The notes: generated from the sequence alone by a model not told the origin. Shown: positions 40,977-54,500, counted from the stretch's first letter. The stretch: 64,000 bases of DNA from Hirundichthys speculiger (GCA_018398805.1 JAGFBZ010000565.1:1-64000); one strand, 5' to 3'. Numbers and translations are program-made.

Positions 40977-41330
40977 TTCATATATACATATATTCCCCCT
41001 TTCCAATTAAAAAAATTAAGATTTATAAGATTCAGTTAAAAGCCAAACTAAAAAGGAAGGTCTTGAGCCCCTTTTTAAAAATATCAACAGTCTCTGCAGC
41101 CCTGAGGGTCTCTGGCAGGCTGTTCCACAGATGAGGGCCGTAGTAATTGTAAGAAGTCACGCCGTAAGTTTTAGTTCTTACTTTTGGAACAACTAAAAGG
41201 CCAGTACCAGAGAACCTCAGGGTCCGTGAGGGTGCGTAATTTAAAACAAAGTCAGATAAATAAGAAGGCCCAAGACAATTAAGACATTTATAAACAACTA
41301 AAAGAAGCTTATTATAGATATATATTGATA

Positions 41331-42499
41331 ATGAATAAAATAAATAAATGAATAAAAACAGTTAATTTTTTTCCCCAGCTACAGGAGACGGGCCATTTAT
41401 GATTTGCATGAATGGGAACCAAATGCTGCTGTTGACTGTCTAATCATCAGGGCCATACCATGCTACCTAATGAAGGAATAAGCAGATTGATTAGAAACTC
41501 CCTGCAGCTGGACTAATCAGTCTCACCTGGCTCTGTTCCCTGAACCACTCTAAGCCAGTTCTCCCTCAAAGCTGAGCCAAAATGCCACTACAGCTGCCAT
41601 GAGGCAGAATGTTTTCAGGGGAGACCAGAATTTTTTTTTTTTTTTGCAGAGAATCTCAAATAACATTGTGCACATAATACAACAGCAGGGCTCAATAGTG
41701 AAAGTCCAAATGTTAAACCGGTCTGCCTATAATCCAAGCATGCATCCAGCTAAGAACAATTGGAGTATTAAGAAACTAAAAATACAACAAATGAAGCCCT
41801 TGGCAATTAAGCTAGTGGAAACCTTTTAACTCTCCTGTTATGTTTGTTTTCCAGGAACAGCAACAATGTTCCTGGGTCAGTTTGATCCAGGACATGTTTG
41901 ATAATCCAAAAGTGTCTAATAACTAAACACTCCCAATAAACAGTGTTTATCTCATTTTTAACTCCATCACTAACTATTTTAAATCAATATTTAGTGCATT
42001 GTTATTCTTTACCTCTCACAGATCATGGTTCAATGAAAATAATTCAACTGTTTGTTTTTTTTTTTAACAAATGTTAAAACATTTTTAAATATGCATTGGA
42101 AATAACTATCTATAAAATACAATAGTTCAATCTGACATTGACTTTTTTGTAATTATTCTATATTTTGAACTTTTCTTTTAGGAGTGATGTTGATAAATTA
42201 ACACAAGAATACCTCATCTTCAGGGTCAAAGTCACCAGCTGAATGAAAATCAAAATCTACTGGATTGGAAATAAAAGAAAATTTAAGAATTGTTTTTGAA
42301 CCAGAAATTAATAAAAAATAATCAAAATTAAAATTAATAATATGAAGATGGGTTAGTGTTTGTCTGTGAGTCTCCACAGCACATAAGTGACACTTCATCA
42401 CATAGTGACAATAAATACTATGCAATTGTTGTGGTCAACCTGACCTTCCCCGGACTGCTGATCTGTGGACTCAAAGTGAGATTAATTTGAATTCAATAA
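41331..42499. other. Unassigned sequence
   Basis: A T run lies at 41633-41645. At 41828-41905 CTCCTGTTATG and GGGTCAGTTTGATCCAGG resemble a dispersed repeat with GGGTCAATTTGACCC palindromes, but borders were not found. Confidence 0.3.
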
Positions 42500-42790
42500 T
42501 AGTCATGACACGTTTTAAGTTTTGCCTTTGCAAAGGGAGAAATCAGCTGACAGACACCGGTCCGTCCTTTCTGTCCAGGTTCTGGCTGATCTCTGACTCT
42601 GCAGCTCACAGGCTAGTTTTATTAACACATGCAGGGCATAAAACATTCTGTTAGTTAAAGGCAACTCCCCCATTGTCCCCCTGAACAGTTCCTTCCCCCA
42701 ACAAGAACACATCACCCCGACACAGCCCAGTTGTCTTTTTATTGCCTGCAACTTTATGACTCTAGCTCAGCCTGTGACCTACAGATCTTT
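42500..42790 (-). mobile_element. Possible LTR fragment
   Basis: On the minus strand it has TGTAGGTCACAGGCTGAGCT, GCAATAAAAAGACAACTG and TTTTATGCCCTGCATG, then TTAATAAAACTAGCCTG and a tail rich in CAGAACCTGGACAGAAAGG. This looks like the TATA/polyadenylation layout of a retroviral-type LTR. No clean TG...CA ends or target duplication were found. Confidence 0.35.
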
Positions 42791-42872
42791 TAGCAACTTT
42801 AATTTTACTCTTAATATAAGTGTCTAAATATACAAGCACAATTATAATTCCACACAATGTGTAAAACCAGAA

Positions 42873-42932
42873 GTCCATCCACTTATTCCTGTGCAGGGTC
42901 ATGGGTGTCTGCTGGAGACTATCTCAGCTTAG
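42873..42932 (-). mobile_element. Fragment of the 5.7-kb retroposon family
   Basis: CCATCCACTTATTC, GTGCAGGGTCATGGGTGTCT and GCTGGAGACTATCTCAGCT match the 3' end of the element at 5705-5790. Only about 60 bp is present. Confidence 0.6.
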
Positions 42933-43329
42933 ACAGAAGATGTGCTCCTTGCCGAGCTTTGATGTGTTGCACTCTTGAAAGATCTCCTTCCAAATGACAA
43001 ATGCATTGTAGGCCGATAAATCAGTCATGTTTTATAAAAGATGAGCAATGGCCAGCTTGCAGTCATTCGTTTGGTGCTTTTAGACCCCATGACCTTGTCT
43101 AAATTGTGTCAAGGATCATCAAGGATGTGTATGTATTTGCATGAGTATGTGTGTTTTAAGATGAAAAAGTCAAATTTTACATTGTGTTTTGTGCCTCAGG
43201 TCATTTTTCCTCTTTGAAGTTTGAGAGCTGTGAGGTTGTGATAGTGAGGCATTTAAGAACCCTGACTGACTCAGTCTGAGTGCATCTGAGCATGATTTCT
43301 TTAATGCAGAATATTAACATCTCTTTTGC

Positions 43330-43680
43330 TTTTGCAATGTACAGTGTTCACAGACTACATTGGTTTAATGGGGACTTGTGGAGGGACTCTGGTGACATCA
43401 TTTTCACACATGGATTGGCCACCTCAGAGTCCAGACCATTAACCCCATTGAGATTCTTTGGGATGTTCTAAGGAAGACATTGTGCAGCAGTCCCCTCCCC
43501 CATTATCAGTACAAGATCTTGGTGAAAAATCAGTGCAACTCTGGACTGAAATAAATGCTGTGGCATTGAAGAAGCTTATCAAAATGATGCCATGACTAAT
43601 GCGCACTGTAATCAAAAATAAAAGTGGTCCAACAAAATATTTGTGTGCGTCTGTTTTTTGTTTTTTTTGGAATGGCAGTG
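43330..43680 (+). pseudogene. Tc1-type mariner relic, transposase C-terminus and right end
   Basis: The text reads DWPPQSPD, then after a +1 frameshift NPIEILWDVLRKTLCSSPLP and HYQYKILVKNQCNSG. This is the WPPQSPDLNPIE catalytic-Glu region of Tc1 transposases with the frame broken between D and N. The right end reads TTTTTTTTGGAATGGCAGTG followed by TA (43681-43682), as expected for a Tc1 terminus (TACACTGCC inverted). The left part of the element was not recognised. Confidence 0.75.
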
Positions 43681-44121
43681 TAGATCAGTGAAGTATGACA
43701 TTATGACTTTCCACATAAATGATAACAAAGTTCTCCTTGTGTTCTCAAAAAGGGTTGAGGGTAATTGGTCTGCATAATGTTTTTAGGTATGAGTGCCAAG
43801 TGGCAAAGTAGGATTCATGTAAATGTCAGGATGCAGGTTTTCCCAGCACAATTATGCACGTCACCTGTCTGTGGTCAGAATGTGATTCTTTATTGGTGCA
43901 AATAAGGTTGGGAGAGAATTCATATTTGTGGATCAGTCCTGTTAGAAGATGCATTCCATGGTGAAAATGTATAGACATTATGCAGATTTTACAGCAGGGA
44001 AATTTTTGGAACTAGCTTCTATTATTTTTATACAGTTAATTTAACATTTTTAGCAAAATACACTAGCTAGATTGACAGATATGCATGAACTTTTGGTTTT
44101 TTCTTTCTTTTTTTTTTTTTA

Positions 44122-44365
44122 CCTCCTCCAAGGAGGTTATGTTTTTGCCGGCATTTATCTGTTTGTCTGTCTGTGTTCAACATAACTCAAAACAAAGGTA
44201 ATGGATGGATTTTGATGATATTCTCAGGAGTTGTTGGAAATGTGAGAAGAAGAACTGATTTCATTTTGGGTGTGATCCGGAAGAAATCCTGGATTCTGGA
44301 TCACTTTGAAATGTTCGATAATTGTTGCGCTTGGCGGAGGTCTGCGCTCTCTGAGTGCTTTTCTA
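44122..44365. mobile_element. Short dispersed element with CCTCCNCCAAG inverted ends
   Basis: Begins CCTCCTCCAAGGAGGTTATG, contains ATGGATGGATTTTGATGATA and GGTGTGATCCGGAAGAAATC, and ends CTTGGCGGAGGTCTGCGCTC. I remember this layout from a repeat found in fish and some invertebrates. The matching CCTCC...GGAGG ends suggest a MITE. No coding capacity. Confidence 0.6.
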
Positions 44366-45574
44366 CTTTATGTCTTTGACTTGCCGTCATTTTATACCAA
44401 CTAAGCTGTGAAACCAATACAATCTGTATGCTATAAACAACGGTGAGGTCGCCCATATGTTGTTGGAATAGTGCTATGAAGCTTGAATTTTATATATGTC
44501 CATTTTGGAATTTCTTTGAAGCCAAAAGTGGCTGGATGAGAAGAGGGAAGATAAGTCCAGGCATTATCAGCATTAGCGCTCCCTTGTTTAACTGTTTGCA
44601 TCCATAAACCACTTTAAATGTAAAATTAATGTCACTCATTCTTTGCCTTTGGCATCAAAGCAGAGAGGAAAATACAGCCCAATATTTATGGTGAATTGTG
44701 CAAACTCTACTTAATGGAAAAACAGATTTAGGGATGACTGACAGTTCCTTGGGTGTCTTCTTATACTGCAAAGACCAAGAAGACCTAGCTGGCATGAAAC
44801 TGGCCACAAAACTGTAAGTCTGCATCATTTCAGTCATTTATCGAAAGGTTCCTGTTTGTTTAAGAAAAATGTAACATTTTAGTATGAAGCTCTAATATTC
44901 TAACAACTACTGATAAAATGCCTTAAAATTAAAAACTATTAAGAAATAAACACAGAGCTACCCTCAAACCTCAGACTCAGACACTGATAGCTCAAATACC
45001 ACCGAAAAAGCGATAACTGCCTTCCCTGATCCCAGTTACACCTACAGGTTTGCAGACATGACAGTCAAGCCATTCACAGCCCCAGACACAGAACCTTGAG
45101 ATCTAATATATTCTTAATATTCTAATATTTTCAGGTGGACTATACTTAAGTGGCCACTACTGGCATTGCACTTCAAGGCTTTTTAGCATTTGCTTACTTT
45201 TGAGAACCTTCCCATTGTCCATCTTTTTTATACAGCACGTGGAAAGATGTTTATTTTGCAAGCTGGTGTAGATCTTGGAAAAAATGAAATCGTTGATATG
45301 TCAGGACTATGGGTATTCATACATTATTTATGCAGTTTGACAATTCAAACCAAACTGGAACTCTCTCCTTAAAAGAGTTAGGTGGAAGTTGACAATTTGT
45401 TGAAATAATGCTGATCTCCATCAGTGATCCTAAACTCTCCAAGTTGAGAAACAAAGCTCTCACAACAAAATTCTAAAATTGACTGGTGATTAGCATCTGA
45501 AGAATGGGGTCTGGATACAAAAAAGATGATCCTCATTACCTGGCAATGAAATTTGAGTAGTCAAGTCAGACCTA
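44366..45574. other. Unassigned sequence
   Basis: No recognised domain or repeat. Confidence 0.4.
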
Positions 45575-46020
45575 TTTATATCACAAATTTTAAAAGTACC
45601 AAAGCTGACTAAAGTGCTTTACAGGCAAATATCAAACAACATTAAAATATATGCACATAAAAACATAGCAAAGGAAATAAAATTATTAATAGTTGTACAT
45701 TTTTATCTCAAATTTAAAGGAGAATGATATTAATAATGGCACTCTGTTCCAGAGAACAGGACCAGAGAATAAAAAAGCGTTGTAACCACTGTTTTTAACA
45801 CATCAAGAACCATCTGGCTGGGAGACCTCAAGGCTTTGACAGTTCCAATCCATTTAAAACCTTAAAAACAGTAAAATCTTAAAATCTATCCAAAAACAAA
45901 TAGGAAGCCAGTGAAGTGATGCTAGTACCGGAGTGATATGCTCCCAATATTTGATCCCAGTTAAGAGCCAGGGAGTGGCATTTTGCACCAACTGCAGCCA
46001 ACAAAGCGGTGATTGATCTA
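45575..46020 (-). mobile_element. L2-like LINE, RT C-terminal fragment
   Basis: Minus-strand translation near 45890-46000 gives LQLVQNATPWLLTGIKYWEH, ITPVLASLHWLPICFWIDFK and ILL, matching the NAAARLL...HITPVLxxLHWLPVxxRIDFKILLL block of L2-type LINEs. Decayed 3' sequence continues to AAAGCACTTTAGTCAG-type text near 45605-45620 (reverse complement). Confidence 0.75.
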
Positions 46021-47589
46021 GGCCAACAAGTAAAGAATTACATTTGTGATATCAGAGAAGTTGTTTGGTATTGTCTTTATGTTCTTACTGTGATGGGTAC
46101 TGTCTCTTTAAGAGCCCCATTTGATGACATCGCCTCAGAGTTTCCAGTTTAGGAAGTGAATAGCTGAGTAAAAATGTTTTAGTCTTTTGTTGTATTTCAT
46201 CCCTTTGGACGCACTGTCAGTATAATTGTGTTTTTACTAACCTGAGTAAATACAGGACTTTATTAATTAGAGTAGTTCACAGGCATTATTGCTAGCATGT
46301 ACGAGCCCTTAGAATATTAAAATGGATATAAGAATTCACTGTCCTCAATTAAAACAGATTTTAGTTCTCGAAAGATAGTTTGATTAATATATCATGTTTT
46401 CTGACTGATCTATTAAAATTCATATGTGTATTACATTTCTTGTTGTTTTACTGCACTTCCATTCAACTATTAAACAGAGCTGAACTAACTTCTTTTCAGC
46501 ATGGTGAATGGAGAAGTCATCTGTCTGCCAGCTTGTGCAGGGCGTATGAGGGTGGGAGAACAACAATAATCCAGATCTGTCTTTATAAAAGCAGTCTTTC
46601 AAAATCCATGTAGGGCAAGTATGGCTTCACTTTGGACTAGAGTCTCAACTGAAAGAAGCCGCTTTTTACAATAGAGCTAATCTGGTTATCAAATTTGAAT
46701 GAGCTATGGTGGTGTCAATTAAGCTGTAGTTCCTGAGGTCTGTGGGAAAGGTACCATATCTGGATAGTGTACCTAGGAGATAAGTAGGGGATTATCTTGG
46801 TTTTAATTGCCAAAGGAAAGAGAAAAACTCAGACAGGTTAGGGTTAAAACATTCAATTATCCCACTGCGATCCTGAACACAGTAGACAGTTTAATGGTGT
46901 TTAAAGTGGTCCCCTGAAAGGTAGTGCCCACTGAAGTTTGCTGAAAAGTACAAATCCCTAGTGGTGTTTTTGATTAAGATGAAGAACAAGACTAGAATAA
47001 TATTAAACTAGAAGCTAATCATATGGGGATGGTGATATTGTGATCAAACATGTAATTGGAAAGGATATCTAATGTTCAGCTGATTATTACACACCATGCT
47101 AAGTGTCAAGTACATTAAAAATGTTGATGTCGTGGATGAAAATTTACCAGCTAGGATCAAGTGTGACAAACAACCTTTCATTTAATTTGGTCAGTGATGT
47201 GTCATCTTTTATTGCATTGTCTATTGACAAGTGAAAAAGAAATATACCGAGACTGAGCCTGTGAGGGACAATCCCCCAGTGTTGCTTCTGATCCACCTGA
47301 ATAGATCACCTCCTAAGCTTGCCAAAGTTCTGTAAATTCATTTTTTAATTTGAACCTGGGAATTTCAGCAGGAAAACATCTAAAACCTGCAGGGCCACAG
47401 TATCTGAAGACCAGGAATGAGAAACAATATGGTGGTGGTGATTGTGATGATGATCCATTATTCTCAGACATGACAGACATTCAGCTGTCTTCTGTGAAGA
47501 CGGGGATAATTGTTAAATCACGGCCATTCAAAAAAAAAAAAAAAAAAAAAAACGCATTGGAAAAATGATTCAGAAACATTGTTGGTACT
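46021..47589. other. Unassigned sequence
   Basis: An A22 run lies at 47530-47552. TACTGTCTCTTTAAGAGCCC at 46098 looks LTR- or promoter-like but is isolated. Nothing else was recognised. Confidence 0.35.
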
Positions 47590-47880
47590 TTGCAACAGAT
47601 CTATAATGAACAATCTCGGGAAGAAAGACTGGAAAAAACTGTTTTGTTTAATGAACAAATTCTGCAACATTCCGGTGTGAGGTTTAGTATCTCCTTAAAC
47701 TTGAAAGTGTTGATCCATTCTGTGCTGACCTTGATGAGTTTTAGTGTTCTTGAATGGCCCATCACTATCTCAATCCCACAGAGTATCTTTGGGACGTAGT
47801 GAAATGGGAACTGAATGCAGGATTCAGCATTTTAAAGTTATCAGGATATTGGGATCATTTTTTCTTTTTTTTGTGGAAAT
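47590..47880 (+). mobile_element. Tc1/mariner relic, strongly decayed
   Basis: GTTCTTGAATGGCCCATCAC, TCTCAATCCCACAGAGTATC and TTTGGGACGTAGTGAAATGG recall a WPxQSPDLNPIExLWDVVE block of Tc1 transposases, with several substitutions and indels. No terminal repeats were found. Confidence 0.5.
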
Positions 47881-50044
47881 AAATTGTTTGTACATTGCTA
47901 CTGCCCTGATATAATAACCGCCTCTGAATCTATTCTCTACTTATCTTTTAATTAGCATTTCTTTTATTAAAGCACTTTAGGTTAGACCTCAAATAAATTT
48001 ATTTTTCGTGATTTTTCTTCTGTGTTCCAGCTTCTTGTCCTCAATCTCACCACTCCCAGTTTTTCTGGACTTTGTCTTTAATCTCTTCTATTTGAATCCA
48101 TGTTCCACAAGATATCAGCAGACACACACTATGTTTGTCTCAAGGATTTTTTTTTTTCCTCCTCAGCTTCTGCTGATTCCCTGGTTGAAAGTCATTTTAA
48201 ACCAGTGCTTCTCAATCATTTTCTGCTGCCATTTTCTGATGATCAAAATAACACATCACTTAATGTATTTCGTTAATGTAACGAAACATTCACAAAACCT
48301 CACATCACATGCTCAGAGGACACAGACATGGCCTATAGTGATGCGTGATTAAAGTCTTGCTCCTTTTTTTTTTGTTTTTTTTTTTTTCTAATTGTGATAT
48401 TTTCAATCAATGCTGTAAGACCTGGAGGAATTTAGTACTTTGTTGAAGGATGCTTAAAGGTGATGGACGGTTGCTGACATACAGGACTGAACATAACTCT
48501 TGCAGATAAAGGTAGTTTTCCCAGATCAGTTCCATTTATTCATTTCTCACCCGCATCGGATGTTATCACATGATTGCTCCCAAGTATGGATCCATGAATC
48601 CATGAAGTGCAGGGTAAGTGACAGCCAATACAGACATTTAAATAGACTATCTGTCACAACATGACAGTATGCCAAAGATTAAAAGAGAGTGAACATTTTC
48701 TTTATTTATTCTGGAATCTATATGTGAACTAATAACAGCGTTTACCTTTTTTATTGCACTATTTTACTGGAGACATTACTGAAATATTTCAAGTAGGATT
48801 GTCAACTGATGATGTCTGAATGCAAAATTATTTCTGGGCCACAAACTGAGAAAACTGGGTTTACTGCGTCTGTATTTCTAGCTGTGGGTCCCACTGCTCA
48901 CACTGCTTTCTGTTTCCTAATCTCATTATTCTCCACCTTCTTGGCTTTGTTGTCAGATTAACACGGCAATGGGATATGACTGGATTTGGTTTCCTCTTTT
49001 GGAAACACAAACAGGTTTCTTGCTTATAACATTGCCTCACCACACTTCTCTCTCCACTACATTCCATATCTCTGTTGCTTTTTCCTCTCTGGTGATCATT
49101 GTTGGCCTCCCCATGTTTACTAGTAGCTACTGATTACATTGTAGCTCCCATTTACTCTCATCCCCTTCTTCTTCTGTCTTCTGCATCTGTTTTTATTAGT
49201 CTTTTCGGATGATGAAAGAGAAAGATGGTGGACTAGTTCAGTAGTGTTTCCTAAGACAATCTATCCAATTAATTTAGTTTTTAAAAAAATGCCATAAGTA
49301 GATTTTTGATCTAGTTACAAGAAGTGTTATGAGGTAAAGGATGTAGAAGTTGGTACTTAGAGAAAAAAAGGCAGTGGAATTCCTCGGTTGTGGAGAAACT
49401 TTTCCCAATTCACAAAGTCCATAAAAAGTTAATAGACTAATACATTTAAGACAGAGTATGTTAGGATTATGAAGTCCTCTGATCTATTAAGAGAGACAGA
49501 AGGCTCGTTAGTTTCAGAGCCTGAATCTGTGCCATTGATTCATCCTCTATGTAATGGAAATTATTACGAACCACCAAAAAACATCTGGCGATTTGTCCAA
49601 ATCTATAGCTGTCTAAAACTAAAAATATTATTTATTCATGCCAATGTAGTACAGTAAAAATGTTGGACTAATGAACAAAACTGATGTCAGAAAAGATCCT
49701 TTTCTGACATATGGACTGACTGTATCGATGACTATTTCTTTTCACTTTTTCAGTCCTGGTCAGAATCACTGCCTCTCCTGAATTTAGAGAAATTTAAGTT
49801 GGCCAATTGAGCCCTGACCTCAGAAAGAACCTTTGGAATAAATGCAATTCTTTTTAAAAAAAATGAATAATGTGAAAATAAAAAAAAATGCTTTTGCTTT
49901 TTAAAATAAAATAGAAGTGGGGATAACAAAGCAACTTGCAGCTTTACCTGAAAATTTGATTCATAAAATTTATTGTGATCAGAGTTCAAGCAAACCGGTC
50001 AAAGCAAAGGCACATCTATTTTATTTGTTAAAGTCAAGCATATG
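47881..50044. other. Unassigned AT-rich sequence
   Basis: T runs lie at 48149-48158 and 48367-48389. CCAGTGCTTCTCAATCATTT at 48201 resembles the start of a hAT-type element, but no second end was found. Confidence 0.35.
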
Positions 50045-50152
50045 ATGAGCAAGACACTGAACTCTATACTCACTCTGACATGTAGTCAGGAAGATCTAGG
50101 GATTGAACAACCAGCCAAGTGGTTGATTTACCAATTTAGTCACCCACCACTA
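50045..50152 (-). mobile_element. Possible tRNA-derived SINE fragment
   Basis: The minus strand reads GGTGGGTGACTAAATTGGTA, then GGTTGTTCAATCCCTAGATC and CTGACTACATGTCAGAGTG. GTTCAATCC resembles a pol III B box, and the ACATGTC...AGTGT context is common in teleost SINEs. The usual downstream text is rearranged here. Confidence 0.35.
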
Positions 50153-51110
50153 ACAGCTGTTGTGGATGTTTTTCTCATTTAGACTCTTTATCCCTTTATC
50201 CCTACTCCTCTCAGTCTGTCTCTTTCTGTACAGCTTCTACCGTCTCACACCGTCGCACTGTGTGTGCATACGTGTAGTTCCTGTTGAGGTTAAGCACATG
50301 ATTAATGGGTCCATCCAACAGCGTTTACTCTGCACTCATCTCCACTTAATACTAATAGGAGCATGTACATACACACTTGCCAACCTCTCACACAGGTCCT
50401 TGTCCGAGGTAACAGTATGTAGATGATATGTAGATGACAGAGAGTCAATTAGGAGATCAAAGAGCGTTGACTCTACAGAACTCCATTAGTGAAGCACTGA
50501 TCAGCACTCACTCACCTGCTTCTCGTTCTACCCCCTTTTATCTATTACCGTAGTTTATGTTTACCTGCATGTGGGAGGTGTTTCTTGGAGCAGAGACATT
50601 TGTTCCAATCCATAATACTTTTATGGTCTGTCCTGTCCAAATTGTGCTGGAGTGCCTGATACCAACTGACTGTGATTTTTTTTTTTTTTAATGAAGGGAT
50701 TTTAAGTCTAACACTTGATACTCTCTGAAATCCAGAAAGGCTATATCAGCCACTTGGAGGCTGAAGAGATTCTGAAGACTGGGGACCTTGCAATGTCACA
50801 GACCACGACAATTAAACAACACTCCTATTGGTTGCTCACACGACTTATGTAATGGAATGACAAAATTTTTATATGACAAAACAAAAGAGCCACGGATAAA
50901 ACTGCCTGCCATTGCCACTTAACCAGATCATGGTAGCACACCCCCATTCTAATAAGACTTGTCATGATTTTCTGGGGAAATTTGTCCGTAACCTTGAAGT
51001 TGCTTGTAAAATCAACTAAATCACCTCCTTACTAAGATTCGCACATTAGTGAATTTCAGTTGATCTCAGGTTGTCAGTGCACTCACAAACCTAATTTATT
51101 CTGATTTAAA
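50153..51110. other. Unassigned sequence
   Basis: A T11 run lies at 50680. No recognised domain. Confidence 0.4.
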
Positions 51111-51115
51111 GTATC

Positions 51116-51542
51116 TGTCACAGTCTGCTCTGCTCCTCCCCTGCTCTGCTGCTCAGCCACACCTCTCATTAGCCTACAGCTTTCACCTGCTGCTCTCACC
51201 TGCTCTCCATCCCCAATCAAGCCAGGATATATGCAGCCTACCGTCACCCACTCTCTACCAGATTGTCTTTGCTCTCATGCCTGACTCTCTAGAATGTATG
51301 TCTGAATTGTTTACCTGGTATCAATCCGACTTATCTCTGACCATCACTTCTGTCCCAGCCGTTTGTCCCTGACCACGAGTATTGCCTGCCGTGTTTTCTG
51401 TTCATCGCCTACCTGTAGCTGGCAGGAGCTTTGGCTGTCCCTGTTCCACCAAAGACTCACCTGGTCTTCTCCACCCACTCAGTTTATGAACAAATCTGTT
51501 GTGCTCATGTTTTAGGAATGAGATCCAAGTGTAAGGTCAACA
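51116..51542 (+). mobile_element. Probable solo LTR (Gypsy-like)
   Basis: Starts TGTCACAGTCTGCTCTGCTC and ends AGTGTAAGGTCAACA. A TATA-like GGATATATGCAGCC lies at 51226. The downstream C/T-rich text (CTGACTCTCTAGAATG, CTGACCATCACTTCTGTCCC) and the ending TGAGATCCAAGTGT resemble teleost Gypsy LTRs. Flanking 5-mers (GTATC, TTTTC) do not match, so either a border is wrong or the duplication has decayed. Confidence 0.5.
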
Positions 51543-54500
51543 TTTTCCCCTATTTTATTTTATTTTGATATATATATATATATATATTTTGTCCTGTAAC
51601 TTAAACAGCATGCTCATCACTAAATTAATAGCACTGGCACACTGGAGCAAACGTCTAATTATCCAAGCGATTTCAGAAAGAAAATGCAGTAGCCCATACA
51701 GATATGGAACATTTTCCAAACTGCATGCTGTGAATACAATGCAATGATTTCTATTTCTAATGGCACCATTGCATAAATCTTTTTTTTTTTTTTTTTTTTT
51801 TTTGGAATGGTAGGTTGCTAAAAACAATATAAAACACAGGCCTATATTCTGATCACTGTCATTGTGATTTTATAGAAATGTCTCCATGTGTGCTTTAGTA
51901 ATCTGACAGCCTGTGCCTTGAATATACAGATAAAAGATCACACAACTCTCATGAGGCATATTTTAAGTACCTACACAGTTCAGCTCCAACTCTCTGCATG
52001 TGTTTTGACCTTACTTCTACAGCAACTGATGTTGGTTTCCATCTCTAAATATGGTGGTTTATCCATATCTGCTTAGCCTCTTTCATCTTGACCTGTTTAT
52101 TCTGCGTATTTTGACTCCCACTCTAACAAATGTGTGCAATCCATTTCATGAGCCAAAAGGTGCATCAATGCACATATCAAACCACTATCCAGTGTCTTAT
52201 ACCTTTTACTCTAACCTTTTTTCTAAAAACATCTCATCTTAAATCATGCATGACTATACCTTCAGGACAGTGTGCAGAAATTTTCTGACGGGTTGAAACT
52301 CACCTGTGTCTGCTCCATTTGTCGTTCCCTCCTTTTGCACTTTCCAAACTCTATTCTTAGTGTGCTCCAATTAAATCAACCAGAGTGCCCCTTCGTGCTC
52401 TCTTCTTTCATCTATATGTTCAGTTTGGTGAGCTTTTTCCTTTCTTTTTCCCCCTTCATTCTCTCTCAGGTGTACATCCCTGTGCTGTGCCATGTTTAAA
52501 GGGAAACTTGTCCTCATCTTTGATTTTCCCTTTTTCATTCTTGTTCATTCGCTTTTTTACTTGTTTTGTCCCTCAACCCCTTGCTTTGTTTGTACCCTCT
52601 TATCTTTTTCTGTCCATCACCTCTTTGCCACTCTTCTCCTTGTGCTTCTCTGTGACTGGCCATGTGATGTGGGTAACAGTAAAGCCAAGCAGGTAGTTTC
52701 TACATACCAGGTTGTTTCACATGGCACACACAACCCTTTGTCTTGACCTTGCATATTTCAGAGATGCTCTCAGACACAAGTCATACAAATGGGCTTTCAA
52801 GACCCATTCTTGTCTCGGATGTCTATAACAGTTATTATCCTCAAAAGAACAAAAACACAGGACCTGGGATCATGCCATATACCAGTATGGGGTGCATTTT
52901 TCTTTTTTGTTCCCTTCTTCCACCCTGTAACATCATAATCACAGCTTCTTCTCAAGATTTAAGGTTTCCATGTCCCATTTTAGGAGTGAAATCTAATTTC
53001 TCTTTCCAAATAAAATTCTATTTACATGATAGGGTGCATAATTAGGTTTTGATTTGGTCGATTTTTGATTTGAGTATTTGTGTTTTAGGTCGGAAGACAT
53101 CACAGGAACCTGTAAATGGATGGATGGATGGATAGATGGATGTATGATAGATGTGTATAAAGTCTAAGATATGCCTTAAATATCCCAAGACCTGAGTTTG
53201 ATCTCTTATCAATCATACATGTCCCACCTTTTCATATTATGATATATATCAGTAAAAAAAAAAGTGTAAAAATACACATGGATTCCCAATTATTTTCTTG
53301 ATTATGGGAATATTACTGTCCAACATTGAGTTTATAATTTATGCAGTGTTTAGGCTTTGATTTGTGGGGTTGTTGCATTGCACTGTCTATGTTCTCAAAT
53401 ATTGTTCAATCATCTGTACAGTAAGGCAGGCAGGTGAGCATGCTCTCACCCCATGGCATCAAAGTGTGGATTTATTACATCAGAGCCTCACCACCAATTT
53501 CAAGTATTTTTAATATGAGAAAGCATTTGCAGTCCTTGCCACGAGCTTCGTCTGACTGAAATATATGCATGCAAAAACATTTCTCTACAGAAACAGACGT
53601 CATTGCTGTACTGCACAGCATGTATCTGTGGTTAAAATTATTTATTATATTAAAAAAAATCCTTCTTTCTAAAGTAAAATGATGCTCTTCCCCCATTCCC
53701 CCATGCAGTCATGTTGGCTGCAGAATATGTTATCAGAACAGTTTGAGCTGCAGATAATTGAAAGGAGTTGAGGAATCTGACATCTGCATGTGAAACTACA
53801 AGCTCACAAACCACCACAGACACAACATTTTAAGTCACCACGTTTACTATTCCCCCTAATTCTTTCTTTCCCCTCCACAATTTGTACAGTTGTGTCTGAC
53901 AAACAAAATTCACTTTACCACCAAATGGAAGATGATTGCCGTTGTTACTATGGTATCAAATTTTGTGTATGTAAGCATTACATTATTTCGGTTGATTTTT
54001 GCTGCACAAGGCCTGAAATGAAGGGATTATTTTTCATATAGGAACAGTACATATAGCAGGAGGTTTGGCTTTCTGGTTACTCTGTAAGGCAGAGAAAAGA
54101 AAATGTCATCCTGTTCAGTGAAATCTTGTTTTATTCTATTGAATGATCTAAGGGAAACAAAATGTTTGTTACATGTAGTTTTGTGTTTTAATTTTCTCTT
54201 TAAAGTCCACCTGTCCTGACGTTTAGTCCTACGTTTAGCAATAGTTTCTTACACACACAAGGAGACCTACTATGTGAAAGGATTAAGAGATGAAAGGCAA
54301 AAGACGAAAGCAGACGCAAGGATTGTATTCTTTCAAAATTTCAGACCTTAACTTGTATATATGTACCTCAAGTGCCTCTAATGCCCAATTTTCACAACCT
54401 TTCACAACCTCATCGTTCCTTTGCCTGATCCAGTCTGTCGTCTTCTTGTCATTGGGGACATTGACGTCTGTCTCACAGTAGCTTCCAAGGAGTCTGTGTT

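Larger units (their letters stand above)
40323..41330 (-). mobile_element. L2-like LINE 3' end, split by simple repeats
   Basis: Minus-strand order: the RT C-terminus at 41330-41040 (AETVDIFKKGLKTFLFSLAF-type text and the upstream VPKVRTKT-like region), then the 3' region, and the tail AAAGTGCTTTATAAATAAAG with TTTGATTTGATTTGA at 40345-40325. An array of TAAATCTAAATGT units (40508-40745), unassigned text and a TA/CA microsatellite (40906-40976) separate the two parts. Confidence 0.7.

Noticed and set aside
46098..46117. TACTGTCTCTTTAAGAGCCC as an LTR start
   Set aside because: No matching terminus, polyadenylation signal layout or target duplication was found nearby.
48201..48350. CCAGTGCTTCTCAATC as one end of a hAT element
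   Set aside because: No partner end and no 8-bp duplication could be found, so it was not called as an element.
52272..52746. Hydrophobic open frames suggestive of membrane proteins
   Set aside because: The region is pyrimidine-rich, which yields Phe/Leu/Ser/Pro in every plus frame. No start context or family resemblance was found.
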